A DNA stretch of 64,000 nucleotides from the NCBI RefSeq assembly GCF_042643165.1, contig NZ_JBHRSH010000001.1, positions 1,488,001-1,552,000 of the forward strand, read 5' to 3'. Positions 25,421 to 33,849 of the stretch are shown here, piece by piece (position 1 is the first letter of the stretch; the number at the start of each line of letters is the position of its first letter). The notes under the pieces are model-generated. The model did not search any database and had not been told where the DNA came from. It worked only from the letters and a program-made list of their open reading frames with translations. The translations under genes and the position numbers were made by a program. Source of the stretch: Hyphococcus aureus. Its GTDB lineage: Bacteria; Pseudomonadota; Alphaproteobacteria; Caulobacterales; Parvularculaceae.

Positions 25421-25858
25421 ATGACCGATAGTGCTGCCGAGATAGTCACCGCCGATGATATGGCTGATGCGACCAAGGAGTGGGTCACTAGCGAAGCCTC
25501 GAAGGTTGGCGACAGATATTTTGAAATTGCCAAATTTCTATTTGGCGCGTCCGCCGGGGCCTTTGCAGTAATTCCGTTTCTAAGTCAGCTAGGGGGGCAG
25601 CTGAACTTTTCTACTTTGGTTGATTTTGTCCCCCTTGCTCTATTGGCAATAGCGACGCTGCTGGCAATATTGATGGCATTACCGATGCATTTCGAAGTAA
25701 ATCATACCGTGGATGTTGTTGCGAAACATCGCTCTTTCATTCAAAGGCAGCGGCGCCTTATTTTCTCTTGGTTATTGTTTTGGGCTGCCGGGATTTTTTT
25801 ACTTTTCCTGAAAGCCACCACTTCGCTTGCCGAGACAAATGTTACGGTGACTCAATAA
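25421..25858 (+). CDS. Three-helix membrane protein inserted before ruvB
   Basis: A 145-residue protein with an acidic N-terminus (MTDSAAEIVTADDMADATKEW), then hydrophobic segments around FLFGASAGAFAVIPFL, DFVPLALLAIATLLAIL and IFSWLLFWAAGIFLLFL, i.e. about three membrane helices, with a basic loop AKHRSFIQRQRR before the last. There is no ribosome site: the start is ten bases after the miniprotein stop, so re-initiation is likely. Its TAA overlaps the ruvB ATG (TAATG). Codons such as ATA, TTA and CTA are commoner than in neighbours, suggesting acquisition by transfer. No family recognised; the layout recalls small membrane effectors but nothing proves that. Confidence 0.65.
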   Translation: MTDSAAEIVTADDMADATKEWVTSEASKVGDRYFEIAKFLFGASAGAFAVIPFLSQLGGQLNFSTLVDFVPLALLAIATLLAILMALPMHFEVNHTVDVVAKHRSFIQRQRRLIFSWLLFWAAGIFLLFLKATTSLAETNVTVTQ

Positions 25859-26895
25859 TGGCTGAACCTGCTTACAATGACGACCGGCTGATCGACGGCG
25901 AGCGTAAAATCGAAGACGCCGACGCGGCGCTGCGCCCGAAAAAGCTCGACGATTTTGTGGGTCAGCCGAGCGCCAAGGACAATCTGCGCGTTTTCGTGCA
26001 GGCGGCGAAGGCGCGCGGCGAGGCGCTCGACCACGTCCTCTTTCACGGGCCGCCGGGTCTCGGCAAGACAACGCTGGCGCAGATTGTCGCCAATGAACTG
26101 GAAGTGAGCTTCCGCGCGACCTCGGGCCCGGCGATCACCAAGCCCGGCGATCTCGCGGCGCTCCTCACTAATTTGGAAGCCGGCGATGTTTTGTTCATCG
26201 ACGAGATTCACCGCCTCTCGCCCGCCGTCGAGGAAGTGCTTTACCCCGCGATGGAGGATTACGCCCTTGATCTGATCATTGGCGAAGGACCGGCGGCGCG
26301 GTCGGTGCGCATCGACCTGCCACGCTTCACCCTGATTGGCGCCACGACACGCTCGGGGCTGCTTGCGAAGCCGCTGCTCGACCGTTTCGGCATTCCGGTG
26401 CGCCTTGATTTTTATTCTGAAAAAGATTTGGCGCATATCGTTTCGCGCGGTGCGTCCTTATTGAACGCTGAGATGTCAGCCGACGGCGCCGGCGAGATTG
26501 CACGGCGCGCACGCGGCACCCCCCGTGTCGCCGGGCGGCTCCTTCGCCGGGTGCGCGACGTGGCGACGGTGGAAGGGTCGGGGCTCATCGATGCGAAGGT
26601 CGCCGACAAGGCGCTGAAGCGTCTGGAGATCGACAAGCTCGGTCTCGACCCGCTCGACCGGCGCTATCTTCGTCTGATTGCGGAGCATTTCGGCGGCGGC
26701 CCCGTGGGCGTTGAAACCATTGCGGCTGCATTGGCCGAGGCGCGCGACGCTGTTGAGGATGTGATCGAACCGTTCCTCCTGCAACAGGGTCTGATCCAGC
26801 GCACGCCGCGCGGCCGTGTTCTCTCCGCAACCGCCTGGACGCATATCGGGCTCACGGCGCCGAAGACCGGCGCGAATCTGTTTCCCGAAAAATAG
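25858..26895 (+). CDS. ruvB: Holliday junction branch migration ATPase RuvB
   Basis: The AAA+ motor of branch migration, 345 residues from the ATG at 25858. Walker A is HGPPGLGKTTLAQ (about 63-75), Walker B is VLFIDEIHRLSP, sensor 1 is LIGATTRSGLL, and the arginine-finger region is LLDRFGIPVRLDFY. The C-terminal winged helix (VIEPFLLQQGLIQRTPRGR) is complete. Its start codon overlaps the stop of the inserted membrane protein gene, so ruvB translation now depends on coupling with that gene or on an internal ribosome site that is not obvious. Confidence 0.96.
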   Translation: MAEPAYNDDRLIDGERKIEDADAALRPKKLDDFVGQPSAKDNLRVFVQAAKARGEALDHVLFHGPPGLGKTTLAQIVANELEVSFRATSGPAITKPGDLAALLTNLEAGDVLFIDEIHRLSPAVEEVLYPAMEDYALDLIIGEGPAARSVRIDLPRFTLIGATTRSGLLAKPLLDRFGIPVRLDFYSEKDLAHIVSRGASLLNAEMSADGAGEIARRARGTPRVAGRLLRRVRDVATVEGSGLIDAKVADKALKRLEIDKLGLDPLDRRYLRLIAEHFGGGPVGVETIAAALAEARDAVEDVIEPFLLQQGLIQRTPRGRVLSATAWTHIGLTAPKTGANLFPEK

Positions 26896-26963
26896 ACCTA
26901 AATCGTCATTTTCTGGTGACCATTCCGGCCTAGCCTTTCCCCCGCAAAATCGGGGAGGCGCGC

Positions 26964-27479
26964 ATGGGCGGATCGATTTTCATTACGCTGTTTTTCGGAC
27001 TGTTTCTGGCGGTCGGGGCGGCGATGCTGTTCTGGGGCGGGCGGTCTTACTATTACGCGCAAGAGGCGGCGCACTGGCCGACAACGCCCGGCGACATCAT
27101 CGCGTCGGACTTCAAGGTCAATTCCGACAGCGACGGCGACACCTACGAAGCGAAGATCGAATATAAATATAATCCCGACGGCTACGAGCGCACGGGCAAG
27201 GCGATTGCGTTCGGTTACACGGCGAGTTCGGGCCGCCAGTTTCATCACGAGATTTATGAGGCCCTGCCCTTGGGCGCGCAGGTCGCTGTGCGATACGATC
27301 CGTCGAAACCGGACCGCGCGGTGCTTTCCTATGGCGTCAACCGTTCAATCCTCTTTATCGTGATCTTCGGCGCGATCTGGACGATCTTTACGGTCGGTAT
27401 CGCTTCACTGTTTTTCCTGAGCGAAAGCGGCGCCGGGTCGCTTCTCGACAATATTCTGATTTATTCGAGCGGGCGTTAA
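26964..27479 (+). CDS. DUF3592 family membrane protein
   Basis: A 171-residue protein with GGGGAGG before the ATG. An N-terminal helix (SIFITLFFGLFLAVGAAML) is followed by the polar DUF3592 domain: YYYAQEAAHWPTTPGDIIAS, EAKIEYKYNPDGYERTGKAI, LPLGAQVAVRYDPSKPDRAVL, and then a second helix (ILFIVIFGAIWTIFTVGIASL). Domain function is unknown; it is common in envelope proteins. Co-directional with ruvB across a 68-base gap, and its end overlaps the convergent gene by four bases. Confidence 0.82.
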   Translation: MGGSIFITLFFGLFLAVGAAMLFWGGRSYYYAQEAAHWPTTPGDIIASDFKVNSDSDGDTYEAKIEYKYNPDGYERTGKAIAFGYTASSGRQFHHEIYEALPLGAQVAVRYDPSKPDRAVLSYGVNRSILFIVIFGAIWTIFTVGIASLFFLSESGAGSLLDNILIYSSGR

Positions 27480-28519
27480 ATCACGCCGAACTCTTTGAGA
27501 TGCTCTTCAATGCGCGCGCGCAACGCCGCCTCATCCAAATCGTCAACAGCGATGACGGCGTAGTTTTCAACACCCGCGCCTTTGGCGATGAAGAGGTTCG
27601 CCGAATGCCACCAGTCGCGGCGGGTCAGCTCGATCAGGTTTTTCGTGCGCCAATGCATCACGCCGAATATCGCTGAACCCTGATCGGCGATGACCGTTTC
27701 CATGTTGGCGGCCATGTCGTTGAAAACCTCGGGTGAGGAATTGTGTGTGTCGAACACATCGCCGCCAAGGGATTTTACAATCGCCGCGGTTTCTTCCGTG
27801 GGATAGTCGCGCTGCACCGATTCCGACACCGTGCCGAAACGGCCGAGATAGGTGATGGAGCCTTCGCGCGCCGGCGGCGGCGTTAAATCAAACGCCTTGC
27901 GATAGGCGCTGACTTCTTTCTCGCTCCAGTAATAGCTCGGGATGCGTTTCCTCAGGACTGTCGCCTGTTCGATTAACACCGGCGCCTCGGCGACTTCCAT
28001 GGTGAGGCCGAGCGCCGCGATATCGCGCTTCACATAAGGCTTGCCCGCAAGCGAGGCGGGCATCACCATCGGCTCGGCGATCTTTTCAGCGCAGACAAGG
28101 GCGCAGATGAAGTCACCGACCCAGTCGCCATAGGTGTAGGGCGTTTCGGCCTCAATGACAGTTCCTTGCGCAATCCTTCGCGCGGGCGCCGCTGGGGTTT
28201 TCAGGATTTCCGGCAGGGACGGCGCACGTATCGAAAAGCGCTCAACAATGCGGCCGTCCGCGACGCCCATGCCTTCCGCCGTATACAGAAGGTTCTGGAC
28301 GGTTTCACTTTCCGGGCGCGGCGCGGCGTAAACGAGCCGCTTCTGTTCCGGTTTGTCGCCGGAGAGCGTCAGGGTTTGCGTTTGACGGGTCTCAAGCTCG
28401 GCAGCGGCGTAGGGCGTCCAGCGACCAGCGAGCGCCGCTGCGCGACGCGCCGGCGCGACGATAGCGTTTTTCAGTCTGACGGCCGGATTGGTCCAGTCGG
28501 GATTGCCGATGATTTTCAT
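27476..28519 (-). CDS. GT61-like (DUF563) glycosyltransferase-like protein
   Basis: A 347-residue protein without signal or membrane helices. The second half resembles the GT61/DUF563 pattern: ETPYTYGDWVGDF in place of the family's NYGHW element, SITYLGRFGTVSESVQRDYP, a glycine-rich turn, and then VIADQGSAIFGVMHWRTKNLIEL where the family has GPHGA-x-L-x-N. The match is by motif order only, and the conserved His-Gly of the donor loop is changed (QGSAIF), so activity may differ. It converges on the DUF3592 gene and is divergent from ybgC. Medium to low certainty on the family; the gene itself is convincing. Confidence 0.55.
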   Translation of the reverse strand: MKIIGNPDWTNPAVRLKNAIVAPARRAAALAGRWTPYAAAELETRQTQTLTLSGDKPEQKRLVYAAPRPESETVQNLLYTAEGMGVADGRIVERFSIRAPSLPEILKTPAAPARRIAQGTVIEAETPYTYGDWVGDFICALVCAEKIAEPMVMPASLAGKPYVKRDIAALGLTMEVAEAPVLIEQATVLRKRIPSYYWSEKEVSAYRKAFDLTPPPAREGSITYLGRFGTVSESVQRDYPTEETAAIVKSLGGDVFDTHNSSPEVFNDMAANMETVIADQGSAIFGVMHWRTKNLIELTRRDWWHSANLFIAKGAGVENYAVIAVDDLDEAALRARIEEHLKEFGVI

Positions 28520-28581
28520 GTCGTCTGCCTACAGCGCGTTTTCCTTGCGGGACAAGCCGGAGTAATGCCAGAACATGAATA

Positions 28582-29004
28582 ATGAGCGATGAAACAATAT
28601 ATCGGCTGCCGATCCGGATTTATTATGAAGACACGGATTTTTCCGGCGTTGTCTATCATGCGGCCTATCTGAAGTTCTTCGAACGCGGCCGGACCGAGGC
28701 GCTGCGCGCCTGCGGCGTCCATCACTCAGAGCTTTTAACCCGGGAGGAGCCGCTCGCCTTCGCCGTGCGCAAGATGACGACGGAATGGCTGATCCCGGCG
28801 AAGATCGACGACATGCTGGAGGTCCGGACCCGTTTTGTCTCGGCGAAAGGCGCGCGGATGATCCTGGCGCAGGAAATCTGGCGGGAGGATGCGCTCCTCG
28901 CCAGAGCCGATGTGGAGGCCGCCTGCATGTCTGTTTCGGGCCGTCCCCGGCGTCTGCCAGCGGACGTCATCAGCCGTTTTATCGCCCCGCGCGCTGGCGG
29001 GTAG
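28582..29004 (+). CDS. ybgC: YbgC-type acyl-CoA thioesterase of the Tol-Pal cluster
   Basis: A 140-residue hotdog thioesterase. RIYYEDTDFSGVVYHAAYLKFFERGRTE carries the catalytic Asp of the 4-hydroxybenzoyl-CoA thioesterase type (region 13-40), and EEPLAFAVRKM and GARMILAQEIW follow. Known YbgC proteins act on short-chain or malonyl acyl-CoAs at the inner membrane and interact with acyl carrier protein. It is the first gene of the tol cluster, but a 352-base gap separates it from tolQ, which is wider than usual. Confidence 0.92.
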   Translation: MSDETIYRLPIRIYYEDTDFSGVVYHAAYLKFFERGRTEALRACGVHHSELLTREEPLAFAVRKMTTEWLIPAKIDDMLEVRTRFVSAKGARMILAQEIWREDALLARADVEAACMSVSGRPRRLPADVISRFIAPRAGG

Positions 29005-29356
29005 ATGGTCTGAAGTAGCGATCTCAACGGTCAGACGCCGGCACTTAAATATCCTGTGCAAACCGGGCGGCGGCAGGGAAAACGCCATAAACCTTTCATT
29101 AACCGTCATTAAACTTTGGAAATCGCCGCTTTGGACCGCGCGGAGGCCTCCTATTCGCCCAAATTCCAGTGATAAGGGGATTAAACGGAAGCCCGTTCGG
29201 TGTTAACCATGGTTGGGCCCCGCGCGGGGTGAAACGCGCGATAAGGATGCTTGCGCCTATTTTTCTCATCAGCCGGTGGGAGGGTCGGGCGTGGGTTAAG
29301 AACAGTTTCGGTATCGGCCCCCCTGAAGGCGGGGCGCATGAGGGATAGTCAGAACA
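29005..29356. promoter_or_regulatory. Intergenic region before tolQ
   Basis: No protein-coding frame of note. It contains TAAA-N7-TTAAC (29088-29103), one base off the CtrA consensus, followed at once by a TTAA pair with six-base spacing (29099-29112), plus GTTAACC near 29200 and a GC palindrome (CCCCGCGCGGGG) near 29220. This probably holds the tolQ promoter and possible cell-cycle control sites; none is proven. Confidence 0.3.
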
Positions 29357-30079
29357 ATGGAAACAGAAGTCGCGAGCGCTGCAGCAGCCGGGATGGGGGG
29401 CGATTTCAGCCTCTGGAGCTTGTTCCTGCGCGCCGATCCGATCGTGAAAACGGTGATGGGCATTCTCGTCATCGCGTCCGTGTGGTCATGGGCGGTGATC
29501 ATCGACAAGTCGCTGACCTTCAGCCGCATCAAGTCGAAGTCGAACAAGTTCGAAGACCAGTTCTGGTCCGGCAAGCCTCTCGATGAGCTTTATCGCAAAA
29601 TGCGCGACAAGCAGGATCACCCGATGGCGCGGGTTTTCGCCGCCGCCATGGAGGAATGGAGTACGGCGAAGACGGCCTCGGGCCGCAGCGACGCGCTCGT
29701 CATTGGCGCGCGTGAGCGCATCGACAAGATCCTCAGCGTTTCCGTTTCACGCGAACTTGAAAAAGCCGAAAGCAGCCTTGGCGTCCTGGCGACGGTCGGG
29801 TCGGCGGCGCCGTTTGTCGGCCTCCTCGGCACCGTCTGGGGCATCATGAACGCGTTTCAGGCGATTGCGCTGACGAAAGACACCAACCTCGCCGTCGTCG
29901 CGCCCGGCATCGCCGAAGCCTTGTTCGCCACGGCGCTGGGTCTGCTCGCCGCGATCCCCGCGGTTGTCGGCTATAACCGCTATTCTTCAGCGCTCAATTC
30001 CTTCGCCGTGCGGCTTTCCAGTTTTGCGGATGAATTCTCGAACATCCTGTCGCGCCAGCTTGACGAGAGGGCGCGCTGA
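29357..30079 (+). CDS. tolQ: Tol-Pal system proton channel subunit TolQ
   Basis: Inner-membrane protein of 240 residues that with TolR converts proton motive force into work for outer-membrane constriction. Three membrane segments are visible: VKTVMGILVIASVWSWAVII (about 34-53), and after a long cytoplasmic domain, GVLATVGSAAPFVGLLGTVWG (about 146-166) and the final LFATALGLLAAIPAVVGYNRY (about 192-212), the last two with the conserved channel Thr/Gly pattern. Its final base is shared with the start of tolR (TGATG), so the two are translationally coupled. Confidence 0.96.
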   Translation: METEVASAAAAGMGGDFSLWSLFLRADPIVKTVMGILVIASVWSWAVIIDKSLTFSRIKSKSNKFEDQFWSGKPLDELYRKMRDKQDHPMARVFAAAMEEWSTAKTASGRSDALVIGARERIDKILSVSVSRELEKAESSLGVLATVGSAAPFVGLLGTVWGIMNAFQAIALTKDTNLAVVAPGIAEALFATALGLLAAIPAVVGYNRYSSALNSFAVRLSSFADEFSNILSRQLDERAR

Positions 30080-30510
30080 TGGGCGTCAACCTCAACTCAG
30101 GCGGCGGGCGCCACCGGCCGGGGCGGACAAGGCCCATGGCGGAAATCAACGTCACCCCGCTGGTCGACGTCATGCTGGTGCTGTTGATCGTGTTCATGGT
30201 CGCCGCGCCCCTGCTGACAGTTGGCGTCGCGGTGGACCTGCCGGAAACGGCGGCCAATCCGATCCAGGATCAGGGTGAGCCGCTGACCGTGACGGTCTCC
30301 GCAGACGGCACGATCTATGTGCAGGAAACGCCGGTGGAATACGAAAATCTCGTGGCCCATCTCGAGGCGGTTGCAACCGCCGGCTACGACCAGCGCATTT
30401 TCATTCGCGGCGACGAAAATCGCGCCTATGGCGACGTCGTGCGCGTCATGGGCCGCATCAACGCCGCCGGGTTCCGTCGCATCGGTCTCGTGACCGATCA
30501 GGAACAATAA
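30079..30510 (+). CDS. tolR: Tol-Pal system protein TolR
   Basis: A 143-residue ExbD-type protein: Gly/Arg-rich start, one membrane helix with the key aspartate (PLVDVMLVLLIVFMVAAPLL; Asp near residue 31), and a periplasmic domain with IFIRGDENRAYGDVVRVMGRI. It binds peptidoglycan and gates the TolQ channel. It overlaps the tolQ stop, and tolA follows after 38 bases. Confidence 0.96.
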   Translation: MGVNLNSGGGRHRPGRTRPMAEINVTPLVDVMLVLLIVFMVAAPLLTVGVAVDLPETAANPIQDQGEPLTVTVSADGTIYVQETPVEYENLVAHLEAVATAGYDQRIFIRGDENRAYGDVVRVMGRINAAGFRRIGLVTDQEQ

Positions 30511-30548
30511 CGGCGTGTACGGACGTTAGTAACGAAGGCCCGGGTTCC

Positions 30549-31421
30549 ATGCGTTTTGGCCTCTTCGCTTCGGTCTTCCTGCACCTCGCCATTGTCGCGG
30601 TGGGCTTTCTCGCGCCCAATTTTATCAAGCTGCCCGATGTGACGTCGGAGCCTTATATTCCGCTCGATCTTATCGCAGAAGCCGAGCTTGATCTGACCAC
30701 GAGCGTTCCCGCCGCCGCGCCGGAGCCGGTGGTTGAAGAGGCGCCGGAACCGGACCTGCCTGAGCCAGTCGTTGAGGAGCCGGCGCCTGCGGCGGAGCCT
30801 GAGCCCGTTGTCGAGGCGGAGCCTGAACCAGAGCCCGTCGTGGAAGAACCGGAACCAGAGCCGGTGAAGCCAGAGCCGAAACCGGAGCCAAAGCCCGAGC
30901 CGCCGAAAGAAACGCCGAAACCGCCGGTGAAAAAGCCCGAGCCGAAAAAGCCGGAACCTGATCTCATGTCTGAGCTTGAAAATGCCCTGAAGGATTTGGA
31001 CCCGGAGAAGCGGAACCAGTCGTCCAGCCAGGCCCCGTCGCAGACGACGGAAACCGCTGACAAGGCGCGCGCGGCCATCGGAGCCGGCGACCGGCTGACC
31101 GCGAGCGATGAGGCGAAAATGCGCGCCGCCGTCCAGCGCTGCTGGAATGCGGGCACGATCATCGGCGCGCCGGAGCCGGAAAAGTTGATTGTTGTCATCG
31201 AGTTTGAGCTCAATCGCGACGGCAGCCTGTCGTCACAGCCAAGGGTGGCGAACGAACTGCAAATCAATCTATCCGGCAACCAGTTCTGGCGTGTGGCGCA
31301 GCGCGAGGCCATGAGCGCCGTCGTCAAATGCGCGCCTTATGATTTTCTGCCGGCGGAGCGTTATGAGAGCTGGAAAGAGTTCCGCTTCAATTTCGATCCG
31401 AGCCAGATGGTGGGGCGTTAA
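30549..31421 (+). CDS. tolA: Tol-Pal system protein TolA, Pro/Glu-rich linker
   Basis: A 290-residue protein. Residues 5-22 form the inner-membrane anchor (LFASVFLHLAIVAVGFLA), and residues 55-140 are a low-complexity Pro-Glu then Lys-Pro linker (EPEPEPVVEEPEPEPVKPEP-like units) that spans the periplasm. The C-terminal TonB/TolA domain starts about residue 180 (DEAKMRAAVQRCWNAGTI) and ends in YESWKEFRFNFDPSQMVGR. In E. coli the spacer is an Ala-Lys-Glu helix; here it resembles TonB. Position in the cluster and the Cys-Trp-containing domain identify it. Confidence 0.93.
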   Translation: MRFGLFASVFLHLAIVAVGFLAPNFIKLPDVTSEPYIPLDLIAEAELDLTTSVPAAAPEPVVEEAPEPDLPEPVVEEPAPAAEPEPVVEAEPEPEPVVEEPEPEPVKPEPKPEPKPEPPKETPKPPVKKPEPKKPEPDLMSELENALKDLDPEKRNQSSSQAPSQTTETADKARAAIGAGDRLTASDEAKMRAAVQRCWNAGTIIGAPEPEKLIVVIEFELNRDGSLSSQPRVANELQINLSGNQFWRVAQREAMSAVVKCAPYDFLPAERYESWKEFRFNFDPSQMVGR

Positions 31422-31561
31422 AGCATATGCGGGGAACCAAAGACGATTTTCCGTTATTTAAAATGCGTAAGGGTTAAAAATAGGGACGATGCGGGCGATA
31501 AGCTTCGCAAGCACGGTCCGAAGGCGAACAAATTTCAGGGGGCCTGAAAGAGAGTAGAGAT

Positions 31562-32887
31562 ATGAAAAAATTACTGATCATCCTCCTGGCTGCGATTTCA
31601 GCGGCGGCGACGCCAGCCTTCGCGCGTGTCACGATCGACATCACGCAGGGCAATGTGGATCCGATGCCGGTCGCGGCGCCGAACTTCCTTGGCGCTGACG
31701 AACAGACGCAGGGCCTCGGACGCGACATCACCGGCGTCATCATAAATGACCTTGACCGCTCGGGGCTTTTCTCGGTGATCGACCAGCGCGCCTATATCGA
31801 AAAGCCGGAAAGCGTGAATGCGCGCCCGCGCTTCGCTGACTGGCGCATCATCAACGCGCAGGTCTTGATCGTCGGTGAAGTGGAAGAGCTTTCCGACGGC
31901 CGCATTCAGGTGTCGACCCGCATCTGGGACGTCTATTCCGACGAACAACTGGCCGCCGTCGCCTTCAAAACGCCTGCCGACAACTGGCGCCGCGCCGCGC
32001 ACAAGGTTGCGGACTTCGTTTACAAAACCCTCACGGGCGAGGACGGCTATTTCGATACGCGTCTTGTCTTCGTTCATGAAACTGGACCGAAAGAGAAAAA
32101 GGTCAAGCGCCTGATGATCATGGATCAGGACGGCGCCAATCCGATCCCGCTGACCGACGGTCTGAACTATCAGGTGCTGACGCCGCGCTTTTCACCGACG
32201 CAGCAGCAGATCACCTATATGGCGCTGTTCGATAACCGCCCGGGTCAGGTGTATCTGTTCAACATTGAAACCGGTGAACAGGAACAGCTCGGCACGTTCC
32301 GCGGCATGACGTTCGCGCCGCGCTTTTCGCCCGATGGCCGCGCCGTCCTGATGTCCATGGAGCGCAACGGCAATTCCGACATTTTCAATATGGACCTGTC
32401 GACCCGGCGCCTGACGCGGCTCACGGACAATCCGGCGATCGATGTGTCGCCGACCATGTCGCCGGACGGCGGTCGCATCGCCTTTACGTCGGACCGCGGC
32501 GGCTCGCAGCAGATCTACACGATGAACGCCGACGGCTCGAACCAGAAGCGCATCACCTTCGGTCAGGGCAATTACCAGACGCCGGTCTGGAGCCCGCGCG
32601 GCGATCTCGTCGCCTTTACGCGGATTTATCAGGGCCGGTTTTATATCGGGGTCGTCCGGCCGGACGGCAGCGGCGAGCGCCTCCTGACAGAGAGCTTTCT
32701 CGATGAGGGACCGACCTGGTCGCCCAATGGCCGCGTCATCTTGTTCTACCGTCAAACGCCGACCCGCCGGGATGGCTCGGGCGGTGATTCGCAGCTCTGG
32801 TCCGTTGATCTGACGGGCCGTAATTTGCGACGTGTGCGGACTCCGGGCGAGGCGTCCGACCCCGCCTGGTCGCCGCTTTTGCCCTAA
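31562..32887 (+). CDS. tolB: Tol-Pal system beta-propeller protein TolB
   Basis: A 441-residue periplasmic protein with a signal peptide (MKKLLIILLAAISAAATPAFA). The N-terminal domain covers about residues 25-160 and the rest is a six-bladed propeller built of WD40-like units such as PRFSPTQQQITYMALFDNR, PRFSPDGRAVLMSMERNG, PTMSPDGGRIAFTSDRGG and PVWSPRGDLVAFTRIYQGR. It mediates between TolA and Pal. It is preceded by 140 bases that hold no gene, so it may be transcribed with tolA or from an own promoter. Confidence 0.97.
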   Translation: MKKLLIILLAAISAAATPAFARVTIDITQGNVDPMPVAAPNFLGADEQTQGLGRDITGVIINDLDRSGLFSVIDQRAYIEKPESVNARPRFADWRIINAQVLIVGEVEELSDGRIQVSTRIWDVYSDEQLAAVAFKTPADNWRRAAHKVADFVYKTLTGEDGYFDTRLVFVHETGPKEKKVKRLMIMDQDGANPIPLTDGLNYQVLTPRFSPTQQQITYMALFDNRPGQVYLFNIETGEQEQLGTFRGMTFAPRFSPDGRAVLMSMERNGNSDIFNMDLSTRRLTRLTDNPAIDVSPTMSPDGGRIAFTSDRGGSQQIYTMNADGSNQKRITFGQGNYQTPVWSPRGDLVAFTRIYQGRFYIGVVRPDGSGERLLTESFLDEGPTWSPNGRVILFYRQTPTRRDGSGGDSQLWSVDLTGRNLRRVRTPGEASDPAWSPLLP

Positions 32888-33186
32888 CTGCTTAGTATAG
32901 GGAGGTTTTTCGGGGGATTCGTAACCGAAAATTCATTTTCGCGCCGGAACAGCCGTTCTTGATTGCTGGCGCGTGTATCGTTACGATTCAGAAGTTGGCT
33001 AAATTTTATGAAGCAGCTGACACAGAATTGTAAGAAGGGGGAAATAAGCTTCCGCTGCGATTGTGCGCCGCAAACGCGGGCGGAGTGTACGTAAAAAAGG
33101 CTTAGGGGCGGGGGCGCGCTCGCCGGGCCGGAATCAGATGAGCCCAGCGGTTTGATACCGGTGACTGGGGAAGTGGAGCTAAAAAA
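32888..33186. promoter_or_regulatory. Gap between tolB and pal
   Basis: Almost 300 bases with no coding frame supported. The stretch is AT-richer than surrounding genes near 32980-33040, probably containing the pal promoter, and a purine-rich GGAG lies about ten bases before the pal ATG. No terminator after tolB was recognised. Confidence 0.3.
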
Positions 33187-33690
33187 ATGATGAAGTTTAC
33201 CAAAATAGCCGGGATCTTCGCGTCGCTTGCGCTGATCTCAGCCTGTGCGAGCACAGGTCCGGATCTAGACGCATCCGCGGGGACCGACACGTCCGCAACG
33301 ACGCAGCCGGTTGGCCCGGTTCCGGGCAGCCAGGCGGATCTTGAAAATTCCGCCGGCCACCGCGTTTTCTACGGCTACAACGAATACACCCTCACCGGTG
33401 AAGCCCAGGCGACGCTCGCTCGTCAGGCGGCGTGGCTGAAAGAATATCCGGAAACCCGCATTCTCCTCGCCGGCAACTGCGATGAGCGCGGCACTCGTGA
33501 ATACAACCTCGCGCTCGGCGCCCGCCGCGCCGAGGCCGCCAAATCCTATCTCGTAAGCCTCGGTGTTGACGCGTCGCGCATCACCACTGTGTCCTACGGC
33601 AAGGAGCGTCCGATCGACCCGCGCTCGACAGAGCAAGCCTGGTCGGTGAACCGCAACGCCACGACGACGATCACTGGCGCCGGCGCTTAA
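33187..33690 (+). CDS. pal: Peptidoglycan-associated lipoprotein Pal
   Basis: A 167-residue outer-membrane lipoprotein. The signal ends in ALISAC with the lipidated cysteine at about position 20 (two ATGs occur in tandem at 33187 and 33190). The OmpA-like peptidoglycan domain contains VFYGYNEYTLTGEAQATL, ILLAGNCDERGTREYNLALG with the diaminopimelate-binding Asp and Arg, and RRAEAAKSYLVSLGV. It anchors the outer membrane to the wall and interacts with TolB. A perfect terminator follows. Confidence 0.96.
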   Translation: MMKFTKIAGIFASLALISACASTGPDLDASAGTDTSATTQPVGPVPGSQADLENSAGHRVFYGYNEYTLTGEAQATLARQAAWLKEYPETRILLAGNCDERGTREYNLALGARRAEAAKSYLVSLGVDASRITTVSYGKERPIDPRSTEQAWSVNRNATTTITGAGA

Positions 33691-33711
33691 TTGGGCGTAG
33701 GAATTAAAGGG

Positions 33712-33746
33712 GGCGCGCCGTCATTCATGACTGGCGCGCCTTTTTT
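33712..33746 (+). terminator. Rho-independent terminator after pal
   Basis: GGCGCGCC-GTCA-TTCA-TGAC-T-GGCGCGCC: a 12-bp stem with one bulged T and a four-base loop, followed by six T. It should end most Tol-Pal transcripts before cpoB. Confidence 0.92.
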
Positions 33747-33757
33747 ATGTCTAAGTG

Positions 33758-33792
33758 TTACACTGTGTAAAACAGGGGCGTTTTTTCGCCCC
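33758..33792. promoter_or_regulatory. Palindromes in the pal-cpoB gap
   Basis: TTACAC-T-GTGTAA (33758-33770) is a perfect short palindrome, and GGGGCG-T6-CGCCCC (33775-33792) is a small hairpin with an all-T loop. Both lie between the pal terminator and the cpoB start, where a cpoB promoter is expected. An operator or mRNA-end structure is possible; no regulator is known. Confidence 0.3.
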
Positions 33793-33849
33793 ATTTTGCG
33801 CCATAAGAAAATGGGCGATACTGCTCCGCTGAAGTTCGAGGGTTAGACC

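Noticed and set aside
30653..31327. Gly/Ser-rich open frame on the minus strand opposite tolA
   Set aside because: It is the complement of the Pro/Glu repeat in tolA and lacks a start site or family match.
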